From: Bacillus sp. V5-8f
GTDB lineage: Bacteria; Bacillota; Bacilli; Bacillales; DSM-1321
Assembly (NCBI RefSeq): GCF_002863565.1
Contig: NZ_PGUW01000005.1
Location: 186,001-250,000 of the forward strand
Direction of reading: 5' to 3'
Length of the DNA stretch: 64,000 nucleotides
Shown: positions 1-16,389 of the stretch, piece by piece
How the letters are laid out: every line of letters starts with the position of its first letter
Position numbering within the stretch: position 1 is the stretch's first letter
Notes under the pieces: model-generated
What the model was told of the DNA's origin: nothing
Seen by the model: only the letters and a program-made list of their open reading frames with translations
Databases searched by the model: none
Program-made: the position numbers and the translations under genes

Positions 1-56
1 AGGGAATACTTGGAATCAATTTTTTCCAGCAATGAATCGATAGAAGGGTATAACAT
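1..56 (-). CDS. rpoZ: RNA polymerase omega subunit, 5' fragment
   Basis: Only the first 18 or so codons lie in the window; the gene runs off the left edge. The visible N-terminus MLYPSIDSLLEKIDSKYSL matches the start of Bacillus RpoZ (seen against family knowledge). The ATG sits 1 base beyond the gmk stop, and its Shine-Dalgarno GGAGGAAA lies inside the last codons of gmk, so the two genes are probably translationally coupled. Omega binds the beta-prime subunit and aids RNA polymerase assembly. The identification rests on a short peptide plus the conserved gmk-rpoZ order. Confidence 0.85.
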   Translation of the reverse strand, partial: MLYPSIDSLLEKIDSKYS

Positions 57-57
57 A

Positions 58-681
<624 letters not shown>

Positions 682-945
682 TTACCCCTCTTCTACGCTG
701 TCATCCCGGTCATGAAGGCGGGCAGCCACGGTTTCAGGCTGGACCGCAGACAGGATGACATGGTCGCTATCAGTGATGATAACGGCCCGCGTCCTTCTTC
801 CATATGTAGCATCCACCAGGGAGCCGCGCTCACGGGCGTCCTGGATAATTCTTTTTATTGGAGCCGACTCTGGGCTCACAATCGACACAATCCGGTTGGC
901 GGAAACAATATTCCCAAAACCGATATTGATGAGCTTGATAGACAT
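682..945 (-). CDS. remA: Extracellular matrix regulator RemA
   Basis: An 87-residue protein of the RemA/YlzA (DUF370) family. In B. subtilis RemA is a DNA-binding activator of biofilm matrix operons and some osmoprotection genes. The N-terminal segment [19 protein letters not shown] and the later [19 protein letters not shown] are characteristic of the family. The ATG follows a GGGGGA Shine-Dalgarno. It lies between yloC and gmk, the arrangement found across Bacillaceae. The last dozen residues are acidic and less conserved. No separate promoter is obvious in the 54-base gap after yloC. Confidence 0.93.
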   Translation of the reverse strand: MSIKLINIGFGNIVSANRIVSIVSPESAPIKRIIQDARERGSLVDATYGRRTRAVIITDSDHVILSAVQPETVAARLHDRDDSVEEG

Positions 946-999
946 TTTTGTCCCCCAATCATATTCTATTGTGACCTTGAAATAAGTACCATAAACAAG

Positions 1000-1875
1000 C
1001 TACTCGATATTTTGGGACTGTTCTTTTATTTTTTCAAGCAAGCTTTTCAATTCAACAACTTCTTTCGTGATCACTGCATCATTTGCCTTTGATCCGATTG
1101 TATTTGCTTCACGGTTCATTTCCTGGACGAGAAAATCGAGTTGCCTGCCTATCGGCTCTTCTTTTTCAAGAGTGGCGGAGAATTGGATAAGATGGCTTGA
1201 AAGGCGTGTAAGCTCCTCGTTTATATCGGATTTATCCGCAAAAATTGCAACCTCGGTCAAGAGCCTGGTTTCATCGACCAGCCCTGCTGTAAACTCGGAT
1301 ATTCTTGCTTTTAACTTTGCCTTGTATTGCTCAGATACAAAAGGAGCATATTTTGTTAGGCTTGATAGAATGGCATTTATTTTTTTAAGCTGCCTGGATA
1401 GGTCATTCTTTAGCTCTCTGCCCTCTAGGGTCCTCATATTCTGTACATTGATCAGTGCCGCTTCACAGGCAGTAAGCAGCAAAGGTTCAATGTCCTCATT
1501 GACAGACTGCTCATCCTCCACAGAAAAAATATCGGCGATGTGCAATAGATCCGGAGCAGAAGCGGAAGAATCAAGGCCGTATCTGTCTTTCAACTCATGC
1601 ATGCCTTCCATGTATTGGTCAGCGAGCGCCCAGTCAACCTTGAGCCGTTTCGTCGCGAGGGCCCCGCCTTCAATCATGATAAATATTTCAACCCGGCCCC
1701 TTCTTATGTATTCATTGGCTTTCTTTTTAACTCGATCCTCTAAAAAAATTAACGATCGAGGCATCCTTATATGATATTCACAGAAACGATGGTTAACGGT
1801 TTTTATTTCCACGGTCACCTTGATGCCCGCATTTTCCGCATGGCCGATCCCGTATCCTGTCATACTTACAACCAT
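1000..1875 (-). CDS. yloC: YicC/YloC family endoribonuclease
   Basis: A 291-residue YicC-family protein. E. coli YicC and B. subtilis YloC have been described as endoribonucleases, so a role in RNA turnover is likely, though the natural targets here are unknown. The N-terminus MVVSMTGYG and the C-terminal stretch with QEMNREANTIGSKANDAVI are the family signatures (YicC-like N domain, then DUF1732). It begins the remA-gmk-rpoZ gene string and follows a terminator after the calcium ATPase gene, so its own promoter should lie at about 1876-1960; I could not pick it out confidently. Length is normal. Confidence 0.92.
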   Translation of the reverse strand: MVVSMTGYGIGHAENAGIKVTVEIKTVNHRFCEYHIRMPRSLIFLEDRVKKKANEYIRRGRVEIFIMIEGGALATKRLKVDWALADQYMEGMHELKDRYGLDSSASAPDLLHIADIFSVEDEQSVNEDIEPLLLTACEAALINVQNMRTLEGRELKNDLSRQLKKINAILSSLTKYAPFVSEQYKAKLKARISEFTAGLVDETRLLTEVAIFADKSDINEELTRLSSHLIQFSATLEKEEPIGRQLDFLVQEMNREANTIGSKANDAVITKEVVELKSLLEKIKEQSQNIE

Positions 1876-1950
1876 TGCACCACTTCCTAACCCTGCAATA
1901 ACGTAACTATTAATTTTTAATCGATTTATGTGGCTGTATAAGCTGTTTTA

Positions 1951-1995
1951 AACGATAAAAATAAAAAGGTAATAGAGAAGGCTCTACTACCTTTT
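1951..1995 (-). terminator. Terminator after the calcium ATPase gene
   Basis: A 14-base stem with one mismatch (1964-1977 with 1982-1995, 4-base loop) is followed on the minus strand by a run rich in T. It lies 16 bases past the stop of the P-type ATPase gene, so it should end that transcript and insulate yloC. Confidence 0.8.
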
Positions 1996-2010
1996 GAATT
2001 ATATCATAAT

Positions 2011-4689
2011 TTATTTTGATTTCGACACCAAAAATGAACCAGCCAATAAAAAAGTTGGAATGGATGCCATGCCTATGATTAACAGCCAGTCTCTAGGCTG
2101 GATTGCCATGGTATGGAATATGGTCTGTAGCGGCGGATAGTATAATACGACCATCATCAACAGAAGTGAAGAAATAACCGCCCAGACTAGATATTGATTG
2201 CCAAATGGGTTCCGCGAGAATATTGACTTTTCACTGCGGCAATCAAATACATGGATCAGCTGTGCCAAAACAAGTGTGGCAAAAGCGACTGTCTGTGCAT
2301 ATGGAAGATTATCTGGATTGGCTTTATATACAACGATGAAAGCAATCAGAGTGGAAATTCCTATTAAAAATCCGCGTGAAATGATTTTCCAGCCAAGCCC
2401 ACGGGCAAATACGCCTTCTTTCGGGCTGCGCGGCCCCCTTTTCATGACATCGCCCTCCGGTTTGTCCAGTCCAAGCGCCATAGCCGGAAGGCCATCTGTA
2501 ACCAGGTTCACCCAAAGAATCTGAATCGGGACGAGTGGCAAAGGCAAGGCCATGATCATCGCAAAAAACATCACCAGGATTTCACCTACATTCGAGGCCA
2601 GCAGATACCTGATAAATTTTCGGATATTTTCGTAGATATTCCGTCCTTCTTTTATTGCTGCTTTTATCGTCGCAAAATTATCATCCAACAGTATAAGAGA
2701 AGATGCTTCCTTGGCAACATCGGTACCGGTGATTCCCATCGAAATCCCGATGTCAGCAGATTTAATAGCCGGGGCATCGTTTACCCCATCACCTGTCATA
2801 GCAACAACATGTCCCTTATTTTGCAGCGCTTTGACAATTTTCAGTTTATGCTCTGGGGATACGCGGGCAAAAACAGATACATCTTGCACCACCTCTTCCA
2901 ATTCGTCCACGGACATATCTGATAAAGTCTTTCCTTCAAGCACTTTGTCATTTCCTCTTAAAATACCTAACTGCTTTGCAATTGCTTTGGCAGTGGAAAC
3001 ATGGTCACCTGTGATCATCACTGTCTTGATGCCGGCCTCACGGCATTCCTTAACCGCTCCCTGGACTTCCGGGCGCGGAGGATCAATCATGCCTTGGAGT
3101 CCAATAAAGGTAAGCCCTTTTTCAGCTTCTCTTTCATCTAATAGGACGGTTGTTGTCCCGATCGGTTTAAAACCAACAGCAATTGTTCTAAGGGCCTGGT
3201 CGGCCAGCCCATCGATTGCGGTTTGCACAGTATATTTAAAGTCTTTCGTCAAGCCTTGGGCCTGCCCGTTCCATAAAATGGTTTCACACTGGGATATTAG
3301 TACATCCGGTGCCCCTTTTGTGACAACAAATTGTTTTCCGTTTTCATCCTTGACTATGACACTCATCATTTTGCGCGTGGAGTCAAATGGGAATTCTTTT
3401 ACAATGGTAAACTTTTGTTTTAAGATATCTCGCGTCAGCCCTGCTTTCATTGCTGCAACAAGGAGTGCGCCTTCGGTTGGGTCGCCATCGAGCACATATT
3501 TCCCATCATTCTCCACGAGTTCGGAGTTATTACAAAGCATGCCGAATGTCAAAAGCTGATGAAGCGATTTCTCCTGCTTCGGATTTACCGCCGAGTTTTG
3601 TTCCATAAAACTTCCATTAGGTTCATAGCCGGTCCCTGTCACATTCCACGTTTTTCCGCCACTCCATAGATGCGTTACCGTCATCTTATTCTGGGTCATT
3701 GTCCCTGTTTTATCAGAGCAGATGACAGAAGCACATCCTAATGTTTCAACGGCTGGCAGCTTGCGGACAATCGACTTTTGTTTGATCATCCTCTGTACGC
3801 CTAGAGAAAGCGCAACGGTAACGATTGCCGGAAGCCCTTCTGGAATAGCTGCGACCGCAAGCGAGACACCTGCCAAAAACATCGTATATAAGTCGTTTCC
3901 TTGTATTACCCCAATTACCACAACGAGAAGCGTCAAAAACAAAGCGGTGATGATCAGAATCTTTCCAAGCTGCTCCAGGCGACGTTGCAGCGGGGTGGCC
4001 ATCGTTTCCGCTGATTGAAGCATATCCGCAATCTTTCCCATAGCTGTATTCATGCCTGTGGCAGTGACTATTCCGACACCGCTTCCCCTGGTGACCATCG
4101 TTCCCATAAACGCCATATTTTGTTCATCACCTATACTGTCTACAGCATGCCTGATTGGTTGGGCAAACTTAACGGCCGGGACAGACTCTCCTGTAAGTGC
4201 CGATTCCTCTATCTCCAGGCTGGACGATTCCATAATTCTTAAATCAGCACCAATGCGGTCGCCGCTTGTGAACTTCAAGACGTCACCTACAACCACTTCC
4301 CTCGAAGGCATTTTAACCCACTTCCCATCACGCAGGGCATGGACTTGGGGCGCTGCCATTTGTTTCAGTGCATCCAGCGATTTCTCCGCCTTCCGTTCCT
4401 GGAAAAAGCCAAGGAATCCATTTATCAATATGATGGCGATAATCGCTATCGAATCGATATATTCGCCAAGCAAGCCCGAAATCAATGTAGCCGCTAGGAG
4501 CACCAGGACCATAAAGTCTTTAAATTGGGAGAAAAACAACAGGAGGGCGGATTGTTTTTCTCCTTCTTGAAGTTCATTAAACCCTTGCTTTTGCTGCCTT
4601 TTTCTTGCCTCGTCTTCTCTTAAACCCTTTTCCATGCTGGTTTGAAGAGCTGCTTCAATGTCCACTGTATCCATTTCACGGAACTTCAT
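2011..4689 (-). CDS. yloB: P-type calcium-transporting ATPase (SERCA-like)
   Basis: Couples ATP hydrolysis to export of calcium across the cell membrane. The 892-residue protein has the full P2A layout: an N-terminal cation ATPase domain, the actuator loop TGES at 166-169, the M4 calcium-site motif PEGLP at 283-287, the phosphorylation motif DKTGT with Asp326, the hinge TGDGVNDAP, and a C-terminal group of membrane helices. It matches B. subtilis YloB, a vegetative and sporulation calcium ATPase, in length and position. It is divergent from rqcH across a 222-base region and has its own terminator. Calcium rather than another cation is inferred from the PEGLP motif and overall type. Confidence 0.92.
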   Translation of the reverse strand: MKFREMDTVDIEAALQTSMEKGLREDEARKRQQKQGFNELQEGEKQSALLLFFSQFKDFMVLVLLAATLISGLLGEYIDSIAIIAIILINGFLGFFQERKAEKSLDALKQMAAPQVHALRDGKWVKMPSREVVVGDVLKFTSGDRIGADLRIMESSSLEIEESALTGESVPAVKFAQPIRHAVDSIGDEQNMAFMGTMVTRGSGVGIVTATGMNTAMGKIADMLQSAETMATPLQRRLEQLGKILIITALFLTLLVVVIGVIQGNDLYTMFLAGVSLAVAAIPEGLPAIVTVALSLGVQRMIKQKSIVRKLPAVETLGCASVICSDKTGTMTQNKMTVTHLWSGGKTWNVTGTGYEPNGSFMEQNSAVNPKQEKSLHQLLTFGMLCNNSELVENDGKYVLDGDPTEGALLVAAMKAGLTRDILKQKFTIVKEFPFDSTRKMMSVIVKDENGKQFVVTKGAPDVLISQCETILWNGQAQGLTKDFKYTVQTAIDGLADQALRTIAVGFKPIGTTTVLLDEREAEKGLTFIGLQGMIDPPRPEVQGAVKECREAGIKTVMITGDHVSTAKAIAKQLGILRGNDKVLEGKTLSDMSVDELEEVVQDVSVFARVSPEHKLKIVKALQNKGHVVAMTGDGVNDAPAIKSADIGISMGITGTDVAKEASSLILLDDNFATIKAAIKEGRNIYENIRKFIRYLLASNVGEILVMFFAMIMALPLPLVPIQILWVNLVTDGLPAMALGLDKPEGDVMKRGPRSPKEGVFARGLGWKIISRGFLIGISTLIAFIVVYKANPDNLPYAQTVAFATLVLAQLIHVFDCRSEKSIFSRNPFGNQYLVWAVISSLLLMMVVLYYPPLQTIFHTMAIQPRDWLLIIGMASIPTFLLAGSFLVSKSK

Positions 4690-4805
4690 TACGTATCACA
4701 CATCCCTCGCGAATAGAATAGAACTTTCCTTTTCTCCTTCCATGCTTATTCAGACTCGTCCTAAAAAATGCTATACTTTTAGTGTGAATGCATTAGGGAA
4801 AATAT

Positions 4806-4834
4806 TTTACATAACTGCCAATGCTCCTTATAAT
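4806..4834 (+). promoter_or_regulatory. Sigma-A promoter for rqcH
   Basis: TTTACA (4806-4811) and TATAAT (4829-4834) are spaced by 17 bases, close to the sigma-A consensus. They lie 78 bases before the rqcH start and point toward it. The pairing is read from sequence only. Confidence 0.7.
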
Positions 4835-4911
4835 GAGGGGACATGCCTAAGCAGCTATAACTGAAATTAAAGGCTTTCATTTTTTATTTTATTGCAAAGG
4901 AAGTAACGCCA

Positions 4912-6639
4912 ATGTCTTTCGATGGTTTGTTCACAAAAGCAATGACCGAAGAAATTTCTGGCCTTCTCAAGGGAGGCCGTATTAATAAAATTCATCAGCC
5001 ATATAAAAATGAAGCAATCCTTGTTATTCGAGCGGGCGGAAAAAACCATAAGCTATTGCTTTCCGCCCATCCAAGCTATGCAAGGATGCAGATCACACAA
5101 GAAAGCTACGAAAATCCAAAAGAACCCCCAATGTTCTGCATGCTTATGAGGAAGCATCTTGAAGGCTATGTGATTGAAAATATTTATCAATCCGGACTAG
5201 ACAGGGTTGTTATTTTTGAAGTAAAAGGACGGAATGAGCTGGGGGATGTCTCGGTAAAACAGCTGATCGTAGAAATCATGGGAAGGCACAGCAATATCAT
5301 TCTGCTTGATAAAGAGAAAAATATGATTATAGATAGCATAAAGCATGTCTCCTATGCAGTCAGCAGTTATCGTGCCGTACTGCCGGGGCAGCTTTATAAA
5401 GCCCCTCCATCCCAGGAAAAGGCCAACCCATTAGAGGCTACCGAAGAAGATATTCTGCGTAACCTTGATTTTAATGCCGGCCAGTTGGATAAGCAGCTGG
5501 TTCATCATTATTCGGGTATTTCACCATTATTCGCACGTGAAGCCGTCCACCAAGCTGGTCTTGCCAATCGTTCGACATTGCCTGGGGCATTCCTCGGTTT
5601 GATGGAAAGGGTTAAGAGAAAGGATTACAGCCCAACACTTATTGATGATGGCAGCAAAGAATCATTTTATATGCTGCCGCTTAGTTCCCTAAAAGGGGAG
5701 ACCCGGACATTTGCTTCTTTAAGTGAATTGCTCGACCGATTCTATTTTGGAAAAGCCGAGCGGGACAGGGTGAAGCAGCAAGGAAACGATCTTGAACGCT
5801 TTATCGCCAATGAAATGGATAAGAATAAGAAGAAAATTAAAAAGCTTGAAAGAACGCTTCAGGAAAGTGAAAAGGCAGAAGGATACCAGTTGTTTGGCGA
5901 GCTCTTAACCGCGAACCTTTATCAAATGGAAAAAGGGATGAAGGAAGTCGAAGTCAGCAATTATTATGAGGAAGACGGACGGATGGTCACGATCCCGCTT
6001 GACCCGCTAAAGTCACCATCAGAGAACGCCCAAAAGTATTTTTCTCGATACCAAAAAGCAAAGAATGCGATTGGGTTTGTCGAAGAACAAATTGATTTGG
6101 CCAAGGCGGAGACGGAGTATTTCGATACCCTCATGCAGCAGCTTCATTCCGCCTCTCCAAGAGATATCGAGGAAATCCGCGAGGAACTTCAGGAAGAAGG
6201 CTACCTCAAACAAAAGCAGAAAAAAGGAATGAAGAAACCAGCAAATGCAAAGCCGCAGCTAGAAAGCTATTTTTCTACCGATGGAGACGAAATACTGGTT
6301 GGCAAAAACAACAAACAGAATGATTATTTAACCAATAAACTTGCAAGAAGAGATGAAATTTGGCTCCATACAAAAGACATTCCCGGCTCCCATGTCGTCA
6401 TTCGCAATGAACGTCCAACAGATGAAACGATTCAAGAGGCAGCTGTACTCGCTGCTTATTACAGCAAAGCAAAAAGCTCCAGCTCTGTTCCTGTTGATTT
6501 CACCAAAATCAGGCATGTAAAAAAACCAAGCGGTGCCAAACCGGGATTTGTTATATACGATAACCAGCAAACGATGTATGTAACGCCTAACGCCGACCAG
6601 GTCATCAGGATGAAGGAAGCTCCTAAGGGTGTTAAATAA
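4912..6639 (+). CDS. rqcH: Ribosome quality control protein RqcH (NFACT family)
   Basis: The bacterial Rqc2/NEMF homologue, formerly YloA or FbpA. On 50S subunits obstructed by peptidyl-tRNA it recruits tRNA-Ala and adds alanine tails that mark the chain for ClpXP degradation. The 575-residue protein shows NFACT-N ([15 protein letters not shown] onward), a helix-hairpin-helix region, a charged coiled coil near 290-430, and a C-terminal NFACT-R domain from about 440 containing [20 protein letters not shown]. It is monocistronic, with its own promoter, a Shine-Dalgarno (AAAGGAAG) and a terminator shared with pyrE. Older fibronectin-binding labels for this family are a side activity. Confidence 0.95.
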   Translation: MSFDGLFTKAMTEEISGLLKGGRINKIHQPYKNEAILVIRAGGKNHKLLLSAHPSYARMQITQESYENPKEPPMFCMLMRKHLEGYVIENIYQSGLDRVVIFEVKGRNELGDVSVKQLIVEIMGRHSNIILLDKEKNMIIDSIKHVSYAVSSYRAVLPGQLYKAPPSQEKANPLEATEEDILRNLDFNAGQLDKQLVHHYSGISPLFAREAVHQAGLANRSTLPGAFLGLMERVKRKDYSPTLIDDGSKESFYMLPLSSLKGETRTFASLSELLDRFYFGKAERDRVKQQGNDLERFIANEMDKNKKKIKKLERTLQESEKAEGYQLFGELLTANLYQMEKGMKEVEVSNYYEEDGRMVTIPLDPLKSPSENAQKYFSRYQKAKNAIGFVEEQIDLAKAETEYFDTLMQQLHSASPRDIEEIREELQEEGYLKQKQKKGMKKPANAKPQLESYFSTDGDEILVGKNNKQNDYLTNKLARRDEIWLHTKDIPGSHVVIRNERPTDETIQEAAVLAAYYSKAKSSSSVPVDFTKIRHVKKPSGAKPGFVIYDNQQTMYVTPNADQVIRMKEAPKGVK

Positions 6640-6642
6640 AAG

Positions 6643-6677
6643 AAAACAGCCAGTGGATTTTTCCGCTGGCTGTCTTC
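6643..6677. terminator. Bidirectional terminator between rqcH and pyrE
   Basis: An 11-bp stem (ACAGCCAGTGG with CCGCTGGCTGT, one G-T pair) is flanked by A-rich sequence on the left and T-rich sequence on the right. It separates two convergent genes and should serve both. Confidence 0.85.
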
Positions 6678-6678
6678 T

Positions 6679-7307
6679 TTATGCAGTGATCCATCCGGTA
6701 TCTGCCGGATTTTCTCTCCACTTGCTTAATTTATACCTATCGCTTTCTTTAATAAGTCCGAGGTTTTTTGCAACTTTAATGAGGGAAGTGTAATCTGAGA
6801 GCGAAAAGGAGTGGATACCTTCTGCAGCCAGCTGGTCCTTACCTTTTTGTAATTCATACGTGAAGATGGATACGACCCCTAAAACAGTGCAGCCATTTTC
6901 TCGTAAGGCTTTTACTGCCTCGATTACACTGCCTCCAGTAGAGATCAGGTCTTCGACGACGACAACCTTTTGCCCTGGTTCCACTTTTCCTTCAATCTGG
7001 TTGCCCTTCCCATGTCCCTTTGGCTTGGATCTTACATAGCACATCGGAAGGTCTAAAATATCGCTTACCCAGGCAGCGTGGGGAATTCCCGCAGTAGCTG
7101 TTCCCGCTAGTATTTGCGCATCGGAAAAATGTTCTTGAATCAACGATGCCAATCCCTTTGCTATTTCTTTGCGGATTTCCGGGTAAGACAGTGTTAACCG
7201 GTTATCGCAATAGATAGGGGACTTAATCCCCGAAGCCCATGTGAAAGGATTGTCAGGCTGTAGGTAAACAGCCTTTATTTCTAACAAATGCTCCGCTATC
7301 GTTTCTT

Positions 7308-7311
<4 letters not shown>
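6679..7311 (-). CDS. pyrE: Orotate phosphoribosyltransferase
   Basis: Transfers phosphoribose from PRPP to orotate to give OMP, the fifth step of UMP synthesis. The 210-residue protein has the PRPP-binding signature [13 protein letters not shown] near residues 120-132. The ATG overlaps the pyrF stop as ATGA, so translation is coupled. It is the last gene of the pyr operon and ends at the terminator shared with rqcH. This is the same position as in B. subtilis. Confidence 0.97.
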
Positions 7312-9712
<2,401 letters not shown>

Positions 9713-9716
<4 letters not shown>

Positions 9717-12700
9717 GAATAGGACACCTCTCGGGCTTTATCGGACTTTGCCATTGCTTCTGCCGAGAATGTCATCGATTCGATTACCCGTAAGATTGCT
9801 TCTGCTGTATCCAGAGACGTTAAACATGGAATGCCATTTTCCACCGATTCACGCCTGATTCGGAAGCCATCACGCTCAGGCTGCTTTCCTTTGGTTAATG
9901 TATTGATGACCAATTGAGCCTCGCCATTCCGTATGACATCAAGAAGATTCTTTCCTGATTCCCCGATCTTCTCAACAATCTGTACCGGGATCCCGGCTTT
10001 TTCCAATATTGCTGCCGTACCAGATGTCGCGACGATCCGGTATCCGCAATTATTGAAGCGGCGGGCGATTTCAAGTGCTTCCTGCTTATCCTTATCCGCT
10101 ACAGTCAATAGGACGGATCCATGGTCTTTTATTTGGATGCCAGAAGCCACCAGACCTTTGTATAATGCTTTTTCGAGAGTATAATCCTTGCCCATTACCT
10201 CTCCGGTAGATTTCATTTCCGGACCTAAGGTAATATCGACCCTCCGCAGTTTTGCAAAGGAGAATACCGGCACTTTCACGTATACACCCGATTTTTCGGG
10301 GACTAACCCGCTCGTATACCCCATAGATTGCAAGGAATTTCCGAGGATGGCCTTTGTAGCGAGATTCGCCATTGGGACATTTGTAATCTTGCTTAAAAAA
10401 GGAACCGTCCGGCTTGAGCGCGGATTAACCTCGATAACAAATACCTCATCGTTGCTAACAACATATTGAATATTTAATAGACCGATAATGTTTAATCCCT
10501 TTGCCAGTCTTGATGTATAATCCACAATTTTTTCTTTAATATCTGCTGACAGGCTTTGTGGTGGATAAACTGCGATTGAATCACCAGAATGGACTCCTGC
10601 ACGTTCGATATGCTCCATAATTCCCGGGATTACCACATCTTTTCCGTCTGAAATAGCATCCACTTCAATTTCCTTCCCTGTCAAATAGCGATCGATGAGC
10701 ACGGGATGGTCCGGATTAATTTTCACCGCATTTTCCATATAGTGAAGCAATTCATCTTGTTTATAGACGATCTCCATAGCTCTGCCGCCTAGGACATAGG
10801 AAGGCCTAACTAATACTGGATAGCCAATGCCCTCAGCAATCTGGACAGATTGGTCAACCGAAGTTGCCGTTTTTCCTTTTGGCTGTGGGATTCCCAATTC
10901 ATTCAGCGCCTGTTCAAATTTATCCCTGTTTTCTGCCCGGTCCAGGTCCTCAAGTGACGTTCCTAATATTTTTACTCCTCTTTCAACCAGCTGCTCCGCT
11001 AGATTGATAGCTGTCTGGCCCCCGAATTGGACCACCACACCCATCGGTCTTTCAAGATCTATGATGTTCATAACATCTTCAATGGTCAGAGGTTCGAAAT
11101 AAAGCTTATCGGAAATACTGAAATCGGTTGAGACTGTTTCTGGATTATTGTTGATGATAATCGCCTCATACCCGGCTTCCTTGATTGCCCAAACAGAGTG
11201 AACGGTCGCATAGTCGAATTCAACTCCCTGGCCGATTCTGATCGGGCCTGACCCTAAAACGACCACGCTTTTCCGTTCTGTTACAATGGATTCGTTCTCG
11301 TCCTCATATGTTCCGTAAAAATAAGGAGTTTCTGATTCGAATTCGGCAGCACAGGTATCTACCATTTTATAAACCGGAACAATCTCCTTTTCCTTACGCC
11401 ATTCATAGATGGAACGTTGATCAGTTTTCCAAAGCTCGGCAAGAATAACATCCGAGAAGCCCATTTTCTTCGCTTTAACAGCTAACTCATAATCAAATAG
11501 GTTTTCTCGAAGCGTTTCTTCAAACTTAACTATTTTTTTCAGCTTATGAAGAAAGAACAGATCAATTTGGCTCCACTCATGGATGGTATCAATACTTGTC
11601 CCTCTTCTTAACGCTTCCCCAATATAAAATAACCTCTCATCTCCGGCTTTGCGGATGCGCTTTTCAATCAGCTGATCACTGACTTCTTCATTAAGTCCGA
11701 TATGGAACAATCCAGCTTCAAGAGAGCGGACTGCCTTAAGGATGGACTCTTCAAACGTCCTACCTATCGCCATGACTTCCCCGGTCGCTTTCATTTGGGT
11801 TCCGAGCTTGCGGTTTGCGGACTCAAACTTATCGAATGGCCAACGCGGGATTTTAGACACGACATAATCAAGGGCTGGTTCAAAGCTGGCATACGTCTTT
11901 CCTGTTACAGGGTTCATCATCTCGTCCAGCGTTAGGCCGACGGCAATTTTGGCAGCGAGCTTAGCGATTGGATAGCCAGTCGCTTTTGAAGCGAGCGCTG
12001 ATGACCGGCTTACGCGCGGGTTTACTTCAATTACATAATACTGATAACTGTATGGATCCAAAGCGAGCTGGACGTTACAGCCACCCTCTATTTTCAGGGC
12101 CCGTATAATTTTCAAAGAAGCATTGCGCAGCATCTGGTATTCCCGGTCGCTAAGAGTTTGACTTGGTGCAACGACAATCGAGTCCCCTGTATGGATTCCT
12201 ACCGGGTCAAAATTTTCCATATTACAAACGACAATGGCACTGTCATTGCTGTCTCTCATAACCTCGTATTCTATTTCCTTAAATCCTGCGATGCTTTTTT
12301 CCAGCAAGCATTGATGCACAGGGCTGCTTTTCAAACCACCCGCTACGATTTCCATTAGCTCTTCTTCGTTCGCACATATTCCTCCACCTGTTCCTCCAAG
12401 CGTAAATGCAGGACGAACGATAACCGGATATCCAACCCGTTCAACGAATTGAAGCGCATCTTCTATGGAATGGATGATATCACTGTCAGGAACCGGTTCT
12501 CCCAATTCATTCATGAGCGTCCGGAATAAATCCCTATCTTCTGCCCTTTCGATAGCTGAAAGCTCTGTACCCAAAATTTTGACTCCGCATTCTTCCAGAA
12601 TACCCGCGTTTGCCAGTTCCACTGCCATATTAAGCCCTGTTTGTCCGCCCAATGTCGGCAATAGTGCATCTGGCCGTTCTTTTCGGATGATTTTGCTGAC

Positions 12701-12919
12701 GAACTCTAATGTGATCGGTTCTATATATACTTTATCTGCTATTTCCGTATCGGTCATGATTGTTGCAGGGTTCGAGTTTACTAGAATGACTTTATATCCT
12801 TCTTCTTTTAATGCGATGCATGCCTGGGTTCCTGCATAATCGAATTCCGCAGCCTGCCCAATGACGATTGGACCTGAACCAATTACAAGAATGCTTTTTA
12901 TATCTGTACGTTTTGGCAT
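9713..12919 (-). CDS. carB: Carbamoyl phosphate synthase large chain
   Basis: Makes carbamoyl phosphate from bicarbonate, ammonia (from CarA) and two ATP. The 1068-residue protein has the expected duplicated ATP-grasp halves; the N-terminal [20 protein letters not shown] and the internal [20 protein letters not shown] are the matching starts of each half. A C-terminal allosteric domain follows (about 930 onward). As the pyr-operon copy it is called pyrAB in B. subtilis and should respond to UMP and PRPP. The start overlaps carA by 22 bases. Nothing is truncated. Confidence 0.97.
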
Positions 12920-14000
12920 GTTGCTTCCCCTCTCTCTTTTGCAATTTCAATCATGTTTAAAAATTCGTCAAATAAGTAATTGGCATCTACCGGTCCTGGT
13001 GACGCTTCCGGATGGTATTGAACCGTAAAGGCCGGGTGTTCTTTATGTTTTAACCCTTCAATTGTATTGTCATTTAAAGCAATATGGGTAATTTCCAGGT
13101 TGGTGCGGCGAATAGAATCACTTTGTACAGTATAACCATGGTTTTGCGAGGTTAACGCAACATTTCCTGTTTTTAAGTCCTTCACCGGATGATTTGAGCC
13201 GCGATGGCCAAATTTCATTTTTTCTGTTTCAGCACCGTTTGCAAGTGCAAAGAGCTGGTGGCCAAGGCAGATTCCGAATAATGGTACCTTGCCCTGAATC
13301 CCTTTGATCATTTCTATCGCTTCCCGGACATCTTTCGGGTCCCCAGGTCCGTTGGAGAGCATAACTCCGTCAGGATTTAGCTTCAACACTTCACTTGCTG
13401 TAACATTGTAAGGCAGCACTACGACATCGCAATCCCTGTCATTTAATTCGCGCAAAATTCCGTGCTTCATACCAAAGTCTATTAACGCTACCCTTTTGCC
13501 TCTTCCAGGACTTGGGTAAGCCGTTTTTGTTGAAACGCGTTTGACCTGGTCGGTTGGCGGAACCGTAGCTTTCAACTGCTCTAAAATGTCCTCTGGATTT
13601 TTTTCAATTCTGCAAATTGCGCCTTTCATTGTGCCATGCTGGCGAATGATTCTTGTCAGTTTTCTTGTATCAATCCCGCTGATTCCGGGTATGTCCTTTG
13701 ACTTGAAAAATTCATCCAGCGAAAGCTCATTCCTCCAATTGGATGGGAAGTCTGCTGCCTCCTTAACGATAAATCCTGAGATTGCAGGATTAATTGATTC
13801 AAAGTCGTCACGGTTTATGCCGTAATTGCCAATAAGGGGGTAAGTAAGGGTTACAATCTGTCCGCAATAGGAAGGGTCAGATAAGATTTCCTGATACCCC
13901 GTCATTCCAGTATTGAACACAACCTCCCCTATTTTATCCGTATCACTTCCAAAAGCTTCGCCGACGAATACTGTACCATCCTCTAGAATGAGCTGCCTTT

Positions 14001-14004
<4 letters not shown>
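12898..14004 (-). CDS. carA: Carbamoyl phosphate synthase small chain (glutaminase)
   Basis: Class I glutamine amidotransferase subunit that hydrolyses glutamine and channels ammonia to CarB. I start it at [13 protein letters not shown] (368 residues): AAGGA lies upstream, the start overlaps the pyrC stop as ATGA, and this matches the family N-terminus; an upstream ATG 24 bases earlier is unlikely. The nucleophile motif GICLGHQ and the later [10 protein letters not shown], which supplies His and Glu, complete the triad. Called pyrAA in B. subtilis. Confidence 0.96.
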
Positions 14005-16212
<2,208 letters not shown>

Positions 16213-16216
16213 CTAG

Positions 16217-16360
16217 TTCCAGGGTAAAAAAATACCCTGGGCCAAAGATTGGTTCCAGGGTGAAAGTGTTCAGGGAAAGAATGAAAAGCAGCAGAAACGC
16301 GTTCTACAATCTTTCCATACTTCCTCTAAGAGCACCACCCTTTTAAGCCTCTCTGGACTT
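16217..16360 (-). promoter_or_regulatory. PyrR attenuator in the pyrP-pyrB gap
   Basis: The PyrR-binding hairpin reads AGTCCAGAGAGGCT at 16346-16359, with stem AGTC/GGCT and hexaloop CAGAGA. It matches the known ARUCCNGNGAGGYU consensus. Downstream, ACCCTGG and CCAGGGT (16255-16261 and 16234-16240), with an inner CCAA/TTGG pair, form a terminator stem followed by seven T (16226-16232). UMP-bound PyrR should favour termination before pyrB. A third CCAGGGT arm (16219-16225) lies beyond the T-run and could pair with the same middle arm. Confidence 0.88.
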
Positions 16361-16389
16361 CTTTTAAAAGGTGTATATTCAGTTTAAAA

